Assembly (NCBI GenBank): GCA_023415635.1
Contig: JAEZJV010000051.1
Span: forward strand, 62,001 to 126,000
Direction of reading: 5' to 3'
Length of the DNA: 64,000 nucleotides
Origin: Bacillota bacterium
Lineage (GTDB): Bacteria; Bacillota; Clostridia; Lachnospirales; Lachnospiraceae
In this document: one piece after another, positions 62,328-64,000 of the stretch
Position numbering within the stretch: position 1 is the first letter of the stretch
Layout of the letters: the number at the start of each line of letters is the position of its first letter
Position numbers and translations under genes: made by a program
Notes under the pieces: model-generated
Database searches by the model: none
Told to the model about the DNA's origin: nothing
What the model saw: the letters and a program-made list of their open reading frames with translations, nothing else

Positions 62328-63758
62328 TTGGCAAGACATTCTTTTATCCGAATGTCGAAACTGCCCAATGTCAAGGGAAGAATCTCATATATCACGAGCC
62401 ACGCCAAACAGGAAAACCTTTACGCCACCTATCGTACCGCTGACAATACCTTTTGGAAGAATCTCGCCAGGGAAAGTCAGCAGGAGTTCCAGCGAAGCGG
62501 AACAACAGGAAAGTGTATCGAAGCAAGGGAGTTAATCATTGCCCTGCCGGAGATTTACACCACCTTTGACCCACAGCAAGTGCTTGAAGAATTTACGAAC
62601 AAATTCCGACAGCAGTACGGAGTGGAATGTGTATCGGCTCTGCACCACAATAAACGCAAGACAAATTACCACATCCACCTCATATTCAGCGAAAGGAAAC
62701 TGCTTCCCGAACCTGATGTAAAGATTGCCACCAGAAGCGTATTTTTCGACGAAACAGGAAAAAGGGTACGAACCAAGAAAGAAATCACAGACGAGAACGG
62801 TCAAGTACGAAAAGGCTGTACCGTTATCAAAAAGGGGGAAGTTTACGAAAGCCATTTATTCACAACCAAAGACGAGCGTTTCAAAACAGAAGCGTTCATA
62901 GCAGAAACAAAGGAGGTTTACACGGGGCTTATCAATTCCCACATTTCAGATCCCGAACAACGGTTGAAAGTGTTTGATAAGAACAGCGTGTATCTCCCAA
63001 CAAAAAAGATAGGCAAGAACAATCCCAAGGCTGCCGAAATCGAAGCGGACAACACCGCAAGACAGGAATGGAACAGGACAGCGGATTTGGCTCTTGTATC
63101 GGGTATTGAAGAAGCAAAGATACTGGAAATCAAGCAGACCGAAATCCACGACAAAGCCGGTCAGTCCATCCGTGAAAATGGTTGGCTTCCAAATCTGTTC
63201 AGAGGTATCGTAGGCAAGGCAAAGGAATTTCTGCAAGCCATCATTCGTGAAAAGGATATGCCACCCAAGCCAGTCCTCAATATGGATATGGACGAGTTCC
63301 GCACAATGCAGAACCTTATGCTGAAGGTACAGAAACAGGCAAAAGCAATCAAGAAGCTACAGGAAGTTACACTCCCGAATCTGCGACAGCAGCTTGCGGA
63401 AACAACGGGCATTTTCAAAGGCAAGGAACGAAAGGCTCTGGAAAAACAGATACAGCAGACCGAAGCCGAACTTGATGAAAAACTTGATAAACTCCCCGAT
63501 ATTCTGACCGATGACGGTTATCCTGATGTGCAGGCATTTATGAAAACTTACCGCAAAGCAGAGGCTATTGTGACACAGTATAACCAAGACCTTGCAGAAT
63601 GGGAGCAGGCAGTTAAGGTCGGACAGAAACCTGCCGAGAAACAGCACAGACCACCCGAAAGACAAAGTGTGCGTAACAGGCTCAGACAGCTTCAGGAAGA
63701 GGGCAAACAGAACTCTCAGCCGAAGCAGAGAAAGAAATCCCAAGACAGGGACAGATAA
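62328..63758 (+). CDS. mobA: MobA/MobL-family relaxase
   Basis: 476 residues from TTG 62328, seven bases after AAAGGAG. RISYITSHAKQENLYATY starts the relaxase domain, and NYHIHLIFSER gives the metal-binding histidines of the HUH type. After ~residue 230 a long charged helical part with coiled coils (KAIKKLQEVTLPNLRQQL) and a basic, Gln-rich tail. It nicks oriT and pilots DNA in mobilization. No type IV secretion genes are in view, so the element probably uses a helper. Confidence 0.92.
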   Translation: MARHSFIRMSKLPNVKGRISYITSHAKQENLYATYRTADNTFWKNLARESQQEFQRSGTTGKCIEARELIIALPEIYTTFDPQQVLEEFTNKFRQQYGVECVSALHHNKRKTNYHIHLIFSERKLLPEPDVKIATRSVFFDETGKRVRTKKEITDENGQVRKGCTVIKKGEVYESHLFTTKDERFKTEAFIAETKEVYTGLINSHISDPEQRLKVFDKNSVYLPTKKIGKNNPKAAEIEADNTARQEWNRTADLALVSGIEEAKILEIKQTEIHDKAGQSIRENGWLPNLFRGIVGKAKEFLQAIIREKDMPPKPVLNMDMDEFRTMQNLMLKVQKQAKAIKKLQEVTLPNLRQQLAETTGIFKGKERKALEKQIQQTEAELDEKLDKLPDILTDDGYPDVQAFMKTYRKAEAIVTQYNQDLAEWEQAVKVGQKPAEKQHRPPERQSVRNRLRQLQEEGKQNSQPKQRKKSQDRDR

Positions 63759-63827
63759 TCACGACATACGAAATCAACACCGCAGGGCGACCTGCCTTGC
63801 GGTCTTACATATATCAAAGCATAAGAA

Positions 63828-63860
63828 AACACCCTGCAAGATTTTGCCTTGCAGGGTGTT
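63828..63860. terminator. Perfect 13-bp stem after the relaxase gene
   Basis: AACACCCTGCAAG (63828-63840), loop ATTTTGC, CTTGCAGGGTGTT (63848-63860), then ATTC; on the minus strand TTTTCTT follows, so it works best for the convergent partial gene at the right edge. Confidence 0.75.
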
Positions 63861-63887
63861 ATTCAATCCGTATTGTTTCGAAACGCT

Positions 63888-64000
63888 CTATTTGTCAATG
63901 ATCACTAAACTGCCATTTTCATCACCAAGAACATCTCTCACCGTTTCATCACAGGGATAATAAAGCTCTGTTGATTGTTCTTTTTGTATCAATGGTTTGT
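63888..64000 (-). CDS. Partial unknown gene at right edge
   Basis: The minus strand is open from the right edge to TAG at 63888-63890. The last 36 residues read KPLIQKEQSTELYYPCDE then TVRDVLGDENGSLVIIDK. Ends just before the hairpin at 63828. No family can be named from this tail. Confidence 0.6.
   Translation of the reverse strand, partial: KPLIQKEQSTELYYPCDETVRDVLGDENGSLVIIDK

Larger units (their letters stand above)
59500..64000. mobile_element. Left part of an integrated mobilizable element
   Basis: From about 59600 the GC content rises and codon use changes. The genes are those of an integrative mobilizable element: tyrosine integrase reading outward, XRE repressor, divergent small excisionase-like gene, oriT-like repeats and MobA/MobL relaxase. 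The right end is beyond the window. The left end should lie between 59495 and 59600; no tRNA gene is present there, so the target is intergenic. Confidence 0.85.

Overview
The window is low-GC Firmicutes DNA, most likely from a spore-forming anaerobic Clostridia of the Lachnospiraceae type (close in flavour to Lachnoclostridium phytofermentans). The evidence is AT-rich coding sequence with strong AGGAGG ribosome binding sites and frequent TTG/GTG starts, a spore cortex hydrolase of the YaaH/SleL type, an aldolase-type microcompartment, FGGY and class II aldolase sugar genes, and a mobilizable element with a TTG-started MobA/MobL relaxase. No rRNA, tRNA or CRISPR array was seen.

Layout. 1-1098: end of a polar amino acid ABC transporter (permease tail plus ATPase). 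1699-22275: a 20.6 kb, one-direction locus that looks like a very divergent Tad/type II secretion-like surface machine. It has three ParA/TadZ-like proteins whose P-loops have decayed, a CpaB-like SAF protein, a TadA/CpaF-like ATPase, a single-chain TadB-TadC membrane fusion, small one-TM pilin-like proteins, two large exoproteins alternating Ig-like modules with CxxC zinc knuckles, an M50 membrane protease, an SLH-like lipid-free wall protein and an 1178-residue secreted protein with a Pro-Thr linker. No prepilin peptidase and no canonical Flp pilin are visible. 22740-28149: housekeeping and stress genes (glutathione peroxidase behind an OhrR-like operator, CorC/HlyC membrane protein, zinc-dependent phospholipase C-like protein, CoiA-like protein, YbaK-type deacylase).

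28397-35344: a bacterial microcompartment operon with class II aldolase, PduL, CoA-acylating aldehyde dehydrogenase, PduS, a PduT-like BMC-T, two BMC-H and three BMC-P proteins. It contains no diol dehydratase, glycyl radical enzyme or alcohol dehydrogenase. A divergent DeoR regulator follows, then a sugar operon (36626-43499: binding protein, ATPase, permease, ketose 3-epimerase-like isomerase, FGGY kinase, second class II aldolase). The simplest reading is that a ketose is imported, epimerized, phosphorylated at C1 and cleaved to DHAP plus an aldehyde, and the compartment oxidizes the aldehyde through acyl-CoA and acyl-phosphate, with PduS/PduT removing the electrons. A second DeoR gene, an ABC ATPase with no permease, and a gutted PfkB kinase relic follow (43760-46366).

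46474-59359: a small membrane protein, a two-component system driving a MacB/FtsX-type ABC exporter, a flavin reductase, the cortex hydrolase, two tandem signal peptidases I, a DUF1648-like protein, a hairpin-dense gene-poor stretch (55870-56287), argH and an M32 carboxypeptidase. From about 59500 to the right edge lies the left part of an integrated mobilizable element of visibly higher GC: tyrosine integrase, XRE repressor, excisionase-like protein, an oriT-like set of inverted repeats, a MobA/MobL relaxase, and a partial gene cut by the window edge.
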